Assembly: GCF_010993775.1 (NCBI RefSeq)
Contig: NZ_WOTO01000054.1
Location: forward strand, 1-62,610
Source: Fodinicola feengrottensis
Lineage (GTDB): Bacteria; Actinomycetota; Actinomycetes; Mycobacteriales; HKI-0501
Length of the DNA: 62,610 nt
Direction: 5' to 3'
Below are positions 30,165 to 40,581 of the stretch, piece by piece. A program made the translations under genes and the position numbers. How positions within the stretch are numbered: the first letter of the stretch is position 1; each line of letters begins with the position of its first letter. Below the pieces are notes generated by a model. That model was not told the DNA's origin, ran no database searches, and was given only the letters and a program-made list of their open reading frames with translations.

Positions 30165-32840
30165 TGCGCACCGCCGAAATCCGCCGCCGGTTCCTGGACC
30201 ATTTCGTCCAGCGCGGCCACACCGAGGTGGCGTCCGCCAGCCTGATCCTGGACGATCCGAACCTGCTCTTCGTGAACGCCGGGATGGTGCCGTTCAAGCC
30301 GTATTTCCTCGGTCAGCAGACTCCGCCCTACCCGCGCGCGACCAGCGTGCAGAAGTGCATTCGTACGGGCGACATCGAAGAGGTCGGCAAGACCACTCGG
30401 CATGGCACGTTTTTCCAGATGAACGGCAACTTCTCGTTCGGTGACTACTTCAAGGAAGGCGCGATCCAACGCCTGGGAGCTGATCACCGGCAGCCCGGAC
30501 GCCGGCGGCCTCGGCTTTGACCCGGCCAGGATCTGGGTGACCGTCTATCACGACGATGACGAAGCTTCCCAGCTCTGGCAGAAGATCGCCGGGCTGCCCG
30601 AGCAGCGGATCCAGCGCCGCGGTATGGCCGACAACTTCTGGTCGATGGGCGTTCCCGGCCCGTGCGGCCCATGCTCGGAGATCTACATCGACCGCGGCGC
30701 CGAGTTCGGCCCGGACGGTGGCCCGGTGGTGGACGAGGACCGGTTCCTGGAGATCTGGAACCTGGTCTTCATGCAGTACGAGCGCGGCGACGGTACGAGC
30801 AAGGACGACTACCCGATCCTGGGCGAACTGCCGGCGAAGAACATCGACACCGGCATGGGCCTGGAGCGCGTCGCGTATTTGCTGCAGGGCGTCGACAACC
30901 TGTACGAGATCGACGAGATCTACCCGGTCCTGGAGCGGGCGGCCGAGCTCGCTGGCTGCCAGTACGGCAAAAAACCACACCAACGACGTGCACCTGCGGG
31001 TCATCTCCGACCACGTCCGCTCCAGCCTGATGCTGATCGGCGACGGCGTGACGCCCGGCAACGAAGGCCGCGGCTACGTGCTGCGCCGGCTGCTGCGCCG
31101 CGCGGTGCGTGCGATGCGCCTGCTCGGGTACGAAGACCCGTCGCTGCCTGAGCTGCTGCCGATCTCCCGCGACCTGATGAAGGCGTCCTACCCGGAGCTG
31201 GGCACCGGCTTCGACCGGATCTCCCAGATCGCGTATGCCGAGGAAGAGGCGTTCCGCCGCACCTTGTCGGCCGGTACGACGATCCTGGATGTCGCGGTCG
31301 AGGCGACCAAGAAAGCGGGCGGCCAGCAGCTGTCCGGCGGCGACGCCTTCAAGCTGCACGACACGTACGGCTTCCCGATCGACCTGACCCTGGAGATGGC
31401 GTCCGAGCAGGGGCTCAAGGTCGACGAGGACGGCTTCCGCAAGCTGATGACCGAGCAGCGTGAGCGGGCTCTCGGGCGGACGCGCGGGCGAAGAAGACCG
31501 GCCACGCCGACACCTCGCTTTTCCGCGCCGCGCTGGACGAACACGGCGAGACGGACTGGCTGGCTTACAGCACCTTGGAGACCGATTCCAAGGTGCTGGC
31601 GCTGATCAACGGCACGGCTGCGGTGCCGGCGCGCGCACGCCGGCGAGATCGTCCAGGTGATCCTGGACCGGACCCCGTTCTATGCCGAGTCCGGCGGTCA
31701 GAACGCCGACGCCGGCGTCATCGAATTCGATGGCGGCTCGGCCGAGGTGCTGGATGTGCAGCGCCCGCTCAAGGGCCTGGTCGTGCACCAGATCCGGGTC
31801 GTCGACGGCGAGTTGACGCTGGATGCGGACGTACGCGCGAAGGTCGATCCGGAGTGGCGCCTCGGCGCTCGCCAGGCGCATTCCGGCACCCACGTCGTGC
31901 ACGCGGCCCTTCGCCAGGTCCTGGGCCCGACCGCGTTGCAGTCCGGCTCGTACAACCGGCCCGGCTACCTGCGCCTGGACTTCGCCTGGAAGGGCGGGCT
32001 GAGCCAGCAGGAGCGGCACGACATCGAGGACGTGTCCAACCTGGCCGTGCGCCGTGATCTGCCGGTGACCGCGACCTACATGCCGCTGCCGGAGGCCCGT
32101 GCGGCCGGCGCGATCGCGCTGTTCGGCGAGACGTACAACCCGGAGAAGGTCCGGGTCGTGCGGATCGGACCCGGGCAGTGGTCGATCGAGCTCTGTGGTG
32201 GCACCCACGTGGAGTCCAGCTCGCAGATCGGGCCGCTGGTGGTGACCGGCGAGTCGTCGGTCGGCTCCTCGTCCGCCGGGTCGAGGCGGTGACCGGCATC
32301 GAGGCCTTCCACTACCTGGCGAAGGAACGTGACCTGGTCAGCCAGCTGACCGAGATCCTCAAGACGCCACGGGACACCGTCGCCGACCGGATCTCGTCGA
32401 TGGTGACGCGGCTGCGGGACGCCGAGAAGGAGCTGGCCAAGATGCGGGCGGACGCGGTGCTTTCCAGCGCCGGTGCGCTCGCTGCCAACGCCGAGGACCT
32501 GTCCGGAGTCGCGTACGTCGGCACCGAGGTGCCCGAGGGCACCGGTGGCGGGGACGTACGCAAGCTGGCCCAGGAGGTCCGTGGCCGGCTCGCGGCCGAC
32601 CACCCGGGCGTGGTGGCGGTCGCTGGCGCGGCCGGCGACAAGGCTTCGCTGGTCGTCGCGGTGACCAAGGCCGGCGTGCGCAGCGGTCTGTCCGCAGCTG
32701 AGCTCGTACGGTCCGCGCTGGGCGGTAAGGGCGGCGGCAACGCGGACATGGCCCAGGGCGGCGGCGTGCCGGCCGACCAGGTGCGGCCGGTTCTGGACAG
32801 CCTGCGCAAGCTGGTGGGCGAGGCCGGAGGCAAGGCGTGA
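30164..32840 (+). CDS. alaS: Alanyl-tRNA synthetase
   Basis: Charges tRNA-Ala and edits mischarged Ser/Gly. Catalytic core: FVQRGHTEVASASLI, NAGMVPFKPYFLG, RCIRTGD-like QKCIRTGDIEEVGKT, NFWSMGVPGPCGPCSEI, NIDTGMGLER. Editing domain: HSGTHVVHAALRQVLG and CGGTHVESSSQIG, which hold the zinc-binding His/Cys set. C-terminal oligomerisation domain ends LRKLVGEAGGKA. Five frame breaks: extra base near 30468, extra A near 30976, +2 or -1 near 31472, +1 near 31637, lost G near 32270. About 890 residues, full length. ATG overlaps the previous stop. Confidence 0.93.
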
Positions 32841-32871
32841 GCCGGGCCGTGGCGGGGAGAGCGGCCTGAGG

Positions 32872-33390
32872 GTGCCGGAGGTGACCGGCGGATCGCGCCG
32901 CAAACCCAGGCGCAAGGCCGTGGCGGTGCCGGCCGGTGGGGTTCGCCTTGGCGTTGACGGGGGATCCGTACGGGTTGGCGTGGCGCTCAGTGACCGCGAT
33001 GGTCTGTTGGCCACTCCGCTGGTCACTCTCAGCCGCGCCGACGATGGCACGGACCTGCGCCAACTGACCGCGCTGGTGGCCGAGCACGAGGCCGTCCAGG
33101 TGATCGTCGGGCTGCCTCGCAGCCTGTCCGGCGAGGAGGGGCCGGCGGCCGCGGCGGCACGCTCGTACGCGGCCGAACTGGCGAGTCTGGTGGCGCCCGT
33201 TAATGTCGACTTGGTGGATGAAAGGCTGTCGACCGTGTCTGCTACCCGTACGCTGTCTTCTCGTGGCGTACGGGGACAGCGACAGCGTGCAGTCATCGAC
33301 CAGGCGGCGGCGGTGATCATCCTGCAGACATGGCTGGATACTCGCCGCGCCGAGGCAGCGCGCGCGAACGGGGAGCCGGGAGATGAGTGA
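32872..33390 (+). CDS. ruvX: RuvX/YqgF RNase H-fold nuclease
   Basis: 172 residues with the YqgF signature: VRLGVDGGSVRVGVALSD, TLSRADDGTDLRQL, VQVIVGLPRSLSGEEGPAA, VDLVDERLSTVSATR and a final IDQAAAVIILQTWL. Members process rRNA precursors or resolve junctions. The first motif has VDGGS where VDVGS or VDLGS is usual; the catalytic Asp is kept. GTG start at 32872. Overlaps mltG by eight bases (ATGAGTGA), so the two are coupled. No frame breaks. Confidence 0.9.
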   Translation: MPEVTGGSRRKPRRKAVAVPAGGVRLGVDGGSVRVGVALSDRDGLLATPLVTLSRADDGTDLRQLTALVAEHEAVQVIVGLPRSLSGEEGPAAAAARSYAAELASLVAPVNVDLVDERLSTVSATRTLSSRGVRGQRQRAVIDQAAAVIILQTWLDTRRAEAARANGEPGDE

Positions 33391-34556
33391 GGATCTCGTC
33401 GGCCTGCCCTTCGGTGGCCAGGACAGCGTGCCGGACTACGACGCGCCACGACCGCGCGGGCCGGCAGTCCAAGCACCGTCGGCCGCCTGGCCGGCACCGC
33501 AACCTGATCACCGCGCTGGTGGTCGTCAGTGTCCTGGTGGTCCTCGGCGGGGGATTGGTCTATGCCGGCAGTTTGGTGAACACGCTGATCCACGGCGCGG
33601 ACTACGACGGCGGCGGCACCGGCCAGGTGACCATCCAGATCGCGCAGGGCCAGACGCTGCGCCAGGTCGGCGACACGCTGGTCGCCAAGGGCGTCGTCAA
33701 GAGCACCCGCGCGTTCACCAACGCGGCCGAGGCGGACACCCGGTCGACGTCGCTGCAGCCGGGCACGTACCAGCTGAAGTCGCACATGAGCGCCGCGCTC
33801 GCGCTGGCGCTGCTGCTCGACCCGTCCAGTCGCGTCCAGCTCACCTTCACCGTGACGCCGGGCATGACGGCGAAGCAGGCGTTCGCGTCGGTCGCGAAGA
33901 CCACCAGGATCACCGTCGACCAGTTGACCGCGGCCGCCAACAACGCTTCGGCGATTGGGCTCCCGGACTGGGCGAAGGGCAAGGTGGAGGGCTTCCTCTA
34001 CCCCGACACGTACACGCTGCAGCCCAAGGACGACGCGACCGCCGCGTTGAAGATGATGATCACCCAGAGCCTCAAGAAGATGAATGGCAACGGGTTCATC
34101 ACGAAGGCTCAGGCGATGGGCAAGAATCCGTACGACGCCTTGATCGTCGCGTCCCTGGTGGTGGGCGAGGGCATCCCGAGCGACTACGGGAAGATCGCCC
34201 GGGTTTTCTACAACCGGCTGAACCCGGCCGCCGGCACCAACGGCCTGCTGCAGTCCGATGCCACCACCATCTACAGCCGGGAGATTCGCGGAGTGCCGCG
34301 TAACGCCGAACTGACCACGGCCGAGTTGAAGGACGCCAACGACCCGTACAGCACGTACGCGCACAAGGGGTTGCCGCCGACGCCGATCGGCAACCCGGAC
34401 CTGGACGCGCTGAACGCGGCGGTGAACCCGACGCCGGGCACCTGGATTTTCTTTGTCAAGATCGATAAGGATAAGGCCGGGCACTCCGGGTTCGCGACGA
34501 CGAACGCCGAGCACGAGCGCAACAAGCAGCTCGCCAGGCAGAACGGCGTTCTGTAA
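33383..34556 (+). CDS. mltG: Endolytic murein transglycosylase MltG
   Basis: Cuts nascent glycan strands at the membrane to set chain length. MSEDLVGLPFGGQDSVPDYD begins at the ATG at 33383; a one-base insertion near 33458 shifts the frame before the basic stretch and the membrane helix NLITALVVVSVLVVLGGGLV. The extracellular part has the LysM-like segment (GQVTIQIAQGQTLRQVGDTL) and the catalytic YceG domain: VEGFLYPDTYTL, DALIVASLVVGEGIPSDYGK with the expected Glu in VGEG, ARVFYNRL, LQSDATTIY, and TPIGNPDLDAL. Abuts aroE with no gap. Confidence 0.9.
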
Positions 34557-35363
34557 GTGTCGTGGCGCTGTGCCGTTTTTGGTTCGCCCGTAAGGCATTC
34601 CCTGTCGCCGGTGCTGCACAACGCGGCTTACCAGGCGCTCGGGTTGGCCGGCTGGCACTACGACCGGGTCGAGTGCGACGAGGCCGGCCTCGCGCCGCTG
34701 CTGGCGGGCCTGGGTCCGGAGTGGGCCGGGCTGTCGCTGACGATGCCGCTCAAGCGCGAGGGGCTGCGGCTCGCGACGGCGGTGTCGGAGCGGGCCGCCG
34801 CGGTCGGGGCCGCGAACACGCTGGTGCCGCGCGACGGCGGCTGGTACGCCGACAACACCGACGTGGCCGGCATCATTGACGCCGTACGAGAAGTAGCCGA
34901 CCGGCCGTTCGCGTCGGCCGCCGTGTTGGGCGCCGGTGGTACCGCCCAGGCCGCGGTCGCCGCGCTGCCGGCGGCGCTGGGGTGCACTTCGGTCGGCGTG
35001 TACGTACGCGACCTCGCGCGGGCGATGGACGTGACGCGTACCGCCGAGCGGGTCGGGGTGATGCTGGACGTACGCCCGTGGGCGTCGCTCCCGGACGGGC
35101 TGGCCGCCGACCTGGTCGTCTGCACCGTGCCCAAGTCCGCCGCCCCAGCGCTCGCCGAGGTGGCCGTCGCGCCCGGCGGCGTGGTGATGGACGTGCTGTA
35201 CGAGCCGTGGCCCACACCTTTCGCACTGGCCGCTCAGAAAACCGGCAGCGTCGTGCTGTCCGGCCTCGACCTCCTGCTGCACCAGGCCGTCCACCAGGTC
35301 ACCCTGATGACCGGCCACCCCGGCCCCCTCGCCGCCATGCGGGCCGCCCTCCAGTCCCGCTGA
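34557..35363 (+). CDS. aroE: Shikimate dehydrogenase
   Basis: Reduces 3-dehydroshikimate to shikimate with NADPH. 268 residues: substrate motif RHSLSPVLHNAAYQALG, catalytic Lys in LTMPLK, DNTDVAG, nucleotide-binding GAGGTAQAAV, and the C-terminal LDLLLHQAVHQ. The GTG at 34557 follows the mltG TAA immediately, so translation is probably coupled. No frame breaks. Other shikimate genes in the window are aroC-aroK-aroB and aroQ, separated from it by accessory genes. Confidence 0.94.
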   Translation: MSWRCAVFGSPVRHSLSPVLHNAAYQALGLAGWHYDRVECDEAGLAPLLAGLGPEWAGLSLTMPLKREGLRLATAVSERAAAVGAANTLVPRDGGWYADNTDVAGIIDAVREVADRPFASAAVLGAGGTAQAAVAALPAALGCTSVGVYVRDLARAMDVTRTAERVGVMLDVRPWASLPDGLAADLVVCTVPKSAAPALAEVAVAPGGVVMDVLYEPWPTPFALAAQKTGSVVLSGLDLLLHQAVHQVTLMTGHPGPLAAMRAALQSR

Positions 35364-35463
35364 TTCCTGTCCGCATTTCTGTCGCCCCCACCCGGAAGAC
35401 TCGTTTTCGGGGGCAGCTCTCATCCGATTCGGACAAACCACCCCATTAGCCACTCGGCGGCCA

Positions 35464-35540
35464 CTAGTACTGCAGGGCTACTCATGCGGATGAGAGGCTT
35501 GGGCTCGGCTATCGCCGCTTGAGTAGCCCTGTAGTACTAG
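35464..35540. terminator. Inverted repeat between aroE and prepilin peptidase
   Basis: 21-base arms (35464-35484 and 35520-35540; outer CTAGTACT, inner AGGGCTACTCA) with one mismatch and a 35-base centre. It ends ten bases before the next ATG. It could terminate aroE transcription, or be an operator for the peptidase gene; the centre is not obviously a gene. Confidence 0.45.
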
Positions 35541-35549
35541 GCTGTCCCG

Positions 35550-36164
35550 ATGCTCGTGTCTGTCCTCTGTGGACTGTGCGGTCTGGTGGCCGGCTGGCTG
35601 GGTCGATTCGCCATCGTGCGTACGGCCGACATGCCAGAGTGGCTGCTGCGGTGGCGGCTGCCGGAGTTGTCGACGGCGGTGCTGTTCGGCCTCGCCGGTT
35701 GGCGGCTCGGCCTGAGCGTCGAGCTTTTGTTGGCCTGCTTCGTGATCGCAGTCGGGGTCGCTTTGTCCATTGTGGACCTGGCTGTCCGCCGGCTGCCGAA
35801 TATGCTCACCCTCCCGGCGTACGCGGTGGTCGGGCTCGGCTTGGTCGTCGCGGAGATTTTCCGTCAGGACTGGGGGTCGCTGGCCCGCGCGTTCGTCGGG
35901 GCTGGCATTTTCCTTGCTGTTTATGGACTTCTCTGGCTCGTCGGCGGGATGGGCCTCGGCGACGTGAAGCTGTCCGGAGTCCTCGGCCTCGCGCTGGGCT
36001 GGCTCGGCTGGCCACCGGTGCTGGCCGGCCTGGTCCTCGGATTCGTCTATGGCGGGCTGATCAGCGGCATCCTGCTGGTCGCCGGCCGGGCCGGCCGCAA
36101 GACCCGCATCCCCTTCGGCCCCTTCATGATCGCCGGCACGGTCACCGCTTTCCTCGTCTCTTAG
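35550..36164 (+). CDS. Type IV prepilin peptidase (A24 family)
   Basis: Polytopic aspartic protease that trims prepilin leaders. 204 residues with six or seven membrane helices. The two catalytic aspartates are in SIVDLAVRRLPN and GMGLGDVKL, the A24 pattern. The N-terminal methylation domain of PilD is absent, as in many actinobacterial versions. No pilin or secretion genes lie nearby, so its substrates are encoded elsewhere. Its place after aroE is conserved in actinobacteria. ATG at 35550. No frame breaks. Confidence 0.88.
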   Translation: MLVSVLCGLCGLVAGWLGRFAIVRTADMPEWLLRWRLPELSTAVLFGLAGWRLGLSVELLLACFVIAVGVALSIVDLAVRRLPNMLTLPAYAVVGLGLVVAEIFRQDWGSLARAFVGAGIFLAVYGLLWLVGGMGLGDVKLSGVLGLALGWLGWPPVLAGLVLGFVYGGLISGILLVAGRAGRKTRIPFGPFMIAGTVTAFLVS

Positions 36165-36248
36165 TGGTCTGGGCCGTTAGTTCGCGAGTGCGTCACGCCC
36201 TGTACGTCACGCCCTGTTAGCGTCGACCTGCCCTATACCTGCCAGGGG

Positions 36249-36314
36249 TATGTCCGATTGTGACATTGTTGGCCGTTGGGGGCGGTCGAATGGACAACGT
36301 CACGATCGGACATA
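36249..36314. repeat. Interrupted inverted repeat
   Basis: TATGTCCGAT.GTGAC.TTGT pairs with ACAA.GTCAC.ATCGGACATA, arms of about 21 bases with two mismatches around a 24-base centre. It has the form of a dyad operator or a terminator for the peptidase gene 85 bases upstream. Confidence 0.5.
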
Positions 36315-36474
36315 GCCGTCCGGGTATATACTCAAAATCCGGTGACCGGGCGCGAGAATCAGTCACCTCAGCCACTCCAGTAACCATGGAATGCACCTGA
36401 CCAGATCCGAGTCCACGGAGTGGGAATCACTGCCGACTCAAGATGCCTGTTGTCTCATATTCCGGGAAGCCCTG

Positions 36475-36559
36475 TGTTGATCTTGGTTAGTTGGTCTACC
36501 CAAAACAGACATTCATTCGATATGTCCGCTTCGGGTAGACCAACTAACCAAGATCAACA
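36475..36559. repeat. Long palindrome (family P1), copy 3
   Basis: Perfect 27-base arms (36475-36501 and 36533-36559). The outer core TTGATCTTGGTTAGTTGG is the same as in copies 1 and 2, but the next bases are TCTACCC paired with GGGTAGA instead of CCCGTAC paired with GTACGGG. Pairing is kept by changes on both sides. The inner GACAT/ATGTC stem is also kept. Confidence 0.85.
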
Positions 36560-36736
36560 ACGGAAACAGCGGACAGTGACCGCCGGGCCGCAATCTCCAC
36601 ACGTACAGTCGCGACGGCCACAATCAGAGACATCAGCTCTTACCGAAACCCACACACGTCACACCAGCCACTCCAGCCCCAAAAACAGGCACCCCCGAAA
36701 CTGAGCGTTCACGACAGCACCGACAAAACGGTGCCT

Positions 36737-36803
36737 GGTTCGTTCTCCCCGTCGGCGGGCACAGCCCTTGCACATGGCCGGGGCCGGTGGCGGCGTACGA
36801 ACG
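36737..36803. repeat. Single arm of a P3 hairpin
   Basis: GTTCTCCCCGTCGGCGGGC, AGCCCTTGCAC and GGCGGCGTACGAACGCC match the arm consensus of the two large hairpins at 26731 and 27221. No opposite arm follows; the stop of the minus-strand glutamine-synthetase-like gene lies ten bases beyond. Confidence 0.5.
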
Positions 36804-36812
36804 CCAGTACAC

Positions 36813-38136
36813 CTAGTAGCTCCAGCGCAGGGCGCGGATGCGGTCGGCGACGGGTTGGCCGCCGTACGTCTCGTGTTCGTAGCGACGGACGGCGACGAAC
36901 GAGCCGAGCAGGTCGGGGGAGAGGGTTTCGCTGAAGAAGCTGGAAAACTGGAGGGCGTCCAGGGCGGTTGCCGAGGTCGGCGGGGAGCCGTCGGATGCCG
37001 CGTTGGGTGCGTTCGGCGTCGGACAGGGACGCGGGGTCGGCCGTCACCGGCTCCGGCAGCGGGGTTTTCTGGGCGAGGCCGCGCTCGGCGAGGGCGATCA
37101 CCGCGGCGGCGGCCAAGTACGGGTTGGCGGCACCGTCGACGACCTTGACCTCGGCGTTGGCCGAATTCGGGCGGGCGGTTTTGGTGCCCTGGACCAATCG
37201 CACGGCCGATTCGCGGTTTTCCAGACCCCAGGTGGCCCACGGCGCGGCCCACCGGCTCGGCAACAGCCGCTCATAGCTGAGCGCGCCGGAGGCGAGCAGG
37301 GCGATCGCCTCGGCCAGCCCTTCCACCACCCCGGCGATCAGGTGCTCGCCGTCGACGGTCAGGCCATGCTGGCCGGTGCCGCCGCCGAACAGGTTCTTTC
37401 CGTCCCGCCACGGGGAAAAATGCAGGTGGGCGCCGTTGCCGACGGAGTCCGGGACGGTCAGCGGTGCGTACGACACGGTGAGCCCGTGCTCCTGTGCGAC
37501 GCGACGAATGACCAGCCGGGTCAGCACATAGCGGTCCACCGCGGCGATCGGCGCGGCCGGTGCGACGGAGAGTTCCAGCTGGCCGGGGCCGTATTCCGGG
37601 TGGATCTGGTCGACCGCGACGCCGACCCGGTCCAGCGCCTCGACGATGTCGACGCACAGCTCGTCCAACTCGAAAAGCGGCACCGCGCCGTACGCCGGGC
37701 CGTGGTGCGCGACCACCCCGCCGTCAAAAACGGTGAACTCGATCTCGAAGGCCATCTGGTAGTCGGCGGTCGCCGCCTGCGCTACCCGGCGAAGAGCGGA
37801 CCGGGAGCAGCACGACATCGGCTCCAGTTCCTGCGAGAGCTGGTCCACCGGTGCCCACCCGAGGCCGGTCACCGGGTCGAGCACGACGGCCGCGTCCCAG
37901 TCCGGGAAGAGCCGCATGTCGCCCACCGGCCCGCCGTAGCCGCCGCCGGACGTGATGCCGCCGTCGACCGCCATCACGGCCATCACCGGCGACATCCCGA
38001 CACCGTTGGCCGCGAGGCTTTCCAGCCGCCCGGCGGGCACGGCCTTGGTCCGCACGACCCCGGCGTTGCAGACGAAAGTGGTCGCCAACAGCCGCAGGCC
38101 CTGGTCCCGCAGCCGCTTGATCGCCGCCTCACTCAT
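36813..38136 (-). CDS. Glutamine synthetase family protein (FluG/GS-like)
   Basis: About 440 residues in the glutamine synthetase fold: MAFEIEFTVFDGG and IHPEYGPGQLELSVAP supply metal-site glutamates, NGAHLHFSPW the ATP-site His, ENRESAVRLV the arginine motif, and NAEVKVVDGAANPYLAAAAV the final signature. This matches the ligase subfamily that joins glutamate to amines rather than housekeeping GlnA. The ATG at 38136 follows GGAGGA. An extra G near 36975 breaks the frame; the tail then reads FVAVRRYEHETYGGQPV and ends at 36813. It is the last gene of a three-gene operon with two amidohydrolases. Confidence 0.85.
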
Positions 38137-38152
38137 GCGCAGTCCTCCGTGA

Positions 38153-39326
38153 CTAGTCAATCACCAACGAGCAGGCGCCCAGAAATCCGGCCAGCATCGC
38201 CCTCGCGACCCGCTCGACGGCGTCGTCGCCGGGCAGGAAAAGCGCGGAGTGCAGGCTCGGCTGCTGCTCGAAGCTGCCGGCCGTACGCACCCCGACGAAC
38301 ATCATCAGAGCTGGGAAAAGCGCACTGTAAAACGAAAAGTCGTCCGACCCGCAGGACCGCAGGGGAGCCGACAGGGTCAGTCCCTGGGGGCTGAGTTGAG
38401 CCCACACCGCCTCGGTTAGTGCCGGGTCGTTGTCCAGTACGGGCTCGCCGAGCGACGCCTCGGTAACGGCCGTGCAGCCGTACGCGAGCGCGGTGTGGGC
38501 CGCGATCGTCCCGATCAGGTCCAGTAGGCGGACCCGCTCCGCCTCGCTGTAGGTCCGCAGCGACGCGAGCAGCGACGCCGTCTCCGGGATGACGTTCGAC
38601 GCCTGGCCGGCGTGGATCGCGCCGATGGTGAGCACCGTCGGGGCCAGCGGATCGGTACGTCGGGAGACGACTTGCTGGAGCGCCAGCACGATCGATCGCG
38701 GCGGCGGCCACGATCGGGTCGCGAGCGTCCTGCGGGTAAGCGGCATGGCCGCCGCGGCCGGACACCGTGATGGCCACGTCGTCGAAGGAAGCGTTCACCG
38801 GGCCGGGCGTCGCGGCTACCTCGCCGACCGGAATCCGAGGCTGTACGTGTGCGCCGATGACGGCTCTTACGTCATGCCGGGCCAGCTCCGCGGACTCGAC
38901 GAAATCCTTGGCGCCGAGAGGAAAACTCTCCTCCCGCGGTTGCAGCAGGGCCAGCATGGCGACCGGCAGGTCCAGGGTTCGGGCAGATCGGGCGAGCGCG
39001 GTCAGGGCAGCCAGATGTACGTCGTGGCCGCACGCGTGCATCGCGCCATTCGCCGATGCCCACGGCACCCCGGTCCGCTCGACAATCGGCAAAGCGTCCA
39101 ACTCGGCTCGTACGGCGATGGCCGGACCGTCCGCCGGCCCGATTCGGATGATCCGGCCCTCGGCCACCGCCGGCGCGTCCGGTTGCCCGATCGCCGCCGC
39201 GACCAGCGCCGCCGTCGGTTGCTCGTACCCGCCGGTGCGCGGCTCCGCGTGCACCTTCCGACGCAGGTCCTGCGCGTACGGCAACTCGGCGAGCAGCGCG
39301 GTCGTCCAGTCGGCGGCCAGACTCAC
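38153..39326 (-). CDS. M20-family amidohydrolase (peptidase/aminoacylase)
   Basis: A dinuclear zinc hydrolase of about 390 residues that removes N-acyl or peptide groups from amino-acid-like substrates. MHACGHDVH supplies the first metal ligands, LLQPREES the catalytic Glu region, VIGAHVQPRIPVGEV the next block, and SGRGGHAAYPQDARDPI the dimerisation-domain motif; CGSDDFSFYS and PSLHSALF close the active site. A one-base insertion near 38695 shifts the frame after DPIVAAAAI. GTG at 39326 overlaps the upstream stop (GTGA), and 16 bases separate its end from the GS-like start. Confidence 0.87.
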
Positions 39327-40454
39327 AGGCCGTACACGCGCTCGGCGTTGCCATGCGCGATGAGCTCGGCATAGCGGAGCGCGTCAGAAGAAGAGATCGC
39401 GTCCGCGGCCACCCACTCGTTCAGGACCGCGGCGGTGCCACGCCGCCACAACAGTGCGCCGCACGCGTACAGCTCCGGCAGCCCGAAGGCGTCGGATGAG
39501 AAGAGCAGCTTGGAGAACGGGGTCATCTCCATCGACTCGCGGATGACCGCGGTCGCGCCCGGGCCGGTGTAGTTCACGCCGAGCCCGTTGTCGACGTACA
39601 CATGCGGATAGATCTGCGCCAGGCAACCGGCCTCGCGCAAGTAGGGGTAGCAATGCAGCAGGAGGATCGGTACGCCGGTTTCCCTGGTCGCCTGAAGAAA
39701 GCCGGTGAGCAGGCTCGGGTTGCTGCGGTGCAGCACGGCATCGGAATCGCCGTGGCCGGTGTGCAGCTGGATCGGCTTGCCGGCGTCTATCGCGGTCCAC
39801 AGCAGGTGCCGGATCAGCACCGGATGGTCCAGCCGGCGGGCCTGCGGCCGCAACCACTCCGAGGCGGCCCGGGCCACCTCGACGTGCGTCGGCCGGGCCG
39901 GGTCCAGGTCGAGGCCGACGCGGTACGCGGCGATGCTCTTCGCGCCGACGGCGGTCTCCAGCTGGCGGGTCACCCTCGGCGGCGACCTCGTCGCCGTAGA
40001 GGCCGGCGGTGACCCCGGTCGCGGCCACCTGCTCTCCGACACTTTCCAGCCGTACCACCGCCTCCGACCGGGCGCCGGCCGCCGCGGCCAGCTGGTCCGG
40101 ACCCAGGATCTCGTCGGCGCGGTAGCCGGTTTCCACCAGATAAGTGGAAATACCGGTGTGTTTGAGCAGTCGGGAAGTGACTTCCTGCGCGCCGAGTTCG
40201 GCCCTGCGGGCGAGGTAGTCCGGCGCGCTCGCGTGCCGGGACAGATCGAGCAGCGGCGCGCACTCGGCTCGTACGGTGATGCCGAACGGGCTGTCGAAAA
40301 CCGAGGTGCCGGCCGGCGCCGGCCAGTCCGACTCGGTGGCCAGCAGTTCGAAGGCCTCCCGGTCGAGTTCGCCGGTGGTCACCCCGTGACAGTGGTGGTC
40401 GATGAGCGGCATGCCCATGACCTGCTCAGTCAGCTCGTTCGTGGTCACGCTCAC
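39323..40454 (-). CDS. TIM-barrel amidohydrolase (FluG N-domain-like)
   Basis: Begins near the metal motif MPLIDHHCHG (HxH), followed by a long barrel: TSVFDSPFGITVRAECAPLL, HTGISTYLVETGYRADE, KPIQLHTGHGDSDAV, VPILLLHCYPYLREA, YVDNGLGVNYTGP, LLFSSDAFGLPELYACG. This is the amidohydrolase_2 family, the N-terminal half of FluG-type proteins whose other half is a glutamine synthetase. A frame break near 39975. The GTG at 40454 (MSVTTNELTEQVMGMPLID) is a judgement; the ATG at the MGMP residues is an alternative. Its end overlaps the M20 gene. Confidence 0.82.
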
Positions 40455-40507
40455 ATCTTGCCCCGCCGCCCCCTGTGCACGTGCAAGAAGCCCCGAGAGA
40501 GCTTTCG

Positions 40508-40566
40508 TCGAGTGCGGGACTTTATCCCGCACTCGGCATCGAGTGTGGGGTTTTGTCCTGCACTCG
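40508..40566. repeat. 59-base double-hairpin unit (family P2), copy B
   Basis: Same length as 8746-8804, with six differences, and preceded by the same TTTCG. The second stem tolerates two wobble pairs (TCCTGCACTC). It lies between the purC stop and the amidohydrolase start, both on the minus strand, where it could terminate purC transcription. The bases after it (CGGGCCTGTTG) also resemble those after copy A. Confidence 0.7.
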
Positions 40567-40581
40567 ACGTCGGGCCTGTTG

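Larger units (their letters stand above)
36165..36812. other. Gene-free interval with palindromes
   Basis: About 650 bases between the convergent prepilin-peptidase and glutamine-synthetase-like genes. It contains an interrupted inverted repeat (36249-36314), the third P1 palindrome (36475-36559), a stretch resembling copies 1 and 2 after the palindrome (CAGTGACCGC, AGTCGCGACG), and a single P3 arm (36737-36803). No protein gene seen. Confidence 0.6.

Noticed and set aside
30000..31000. tRNA or rRNA genes were looked for here and throughout the window.
   Set aside because: No convincing cloverleaf with a TTCGA-type arm or rRNA core sequence was seen by eye; a covariance search would be needed to exclude them fully.
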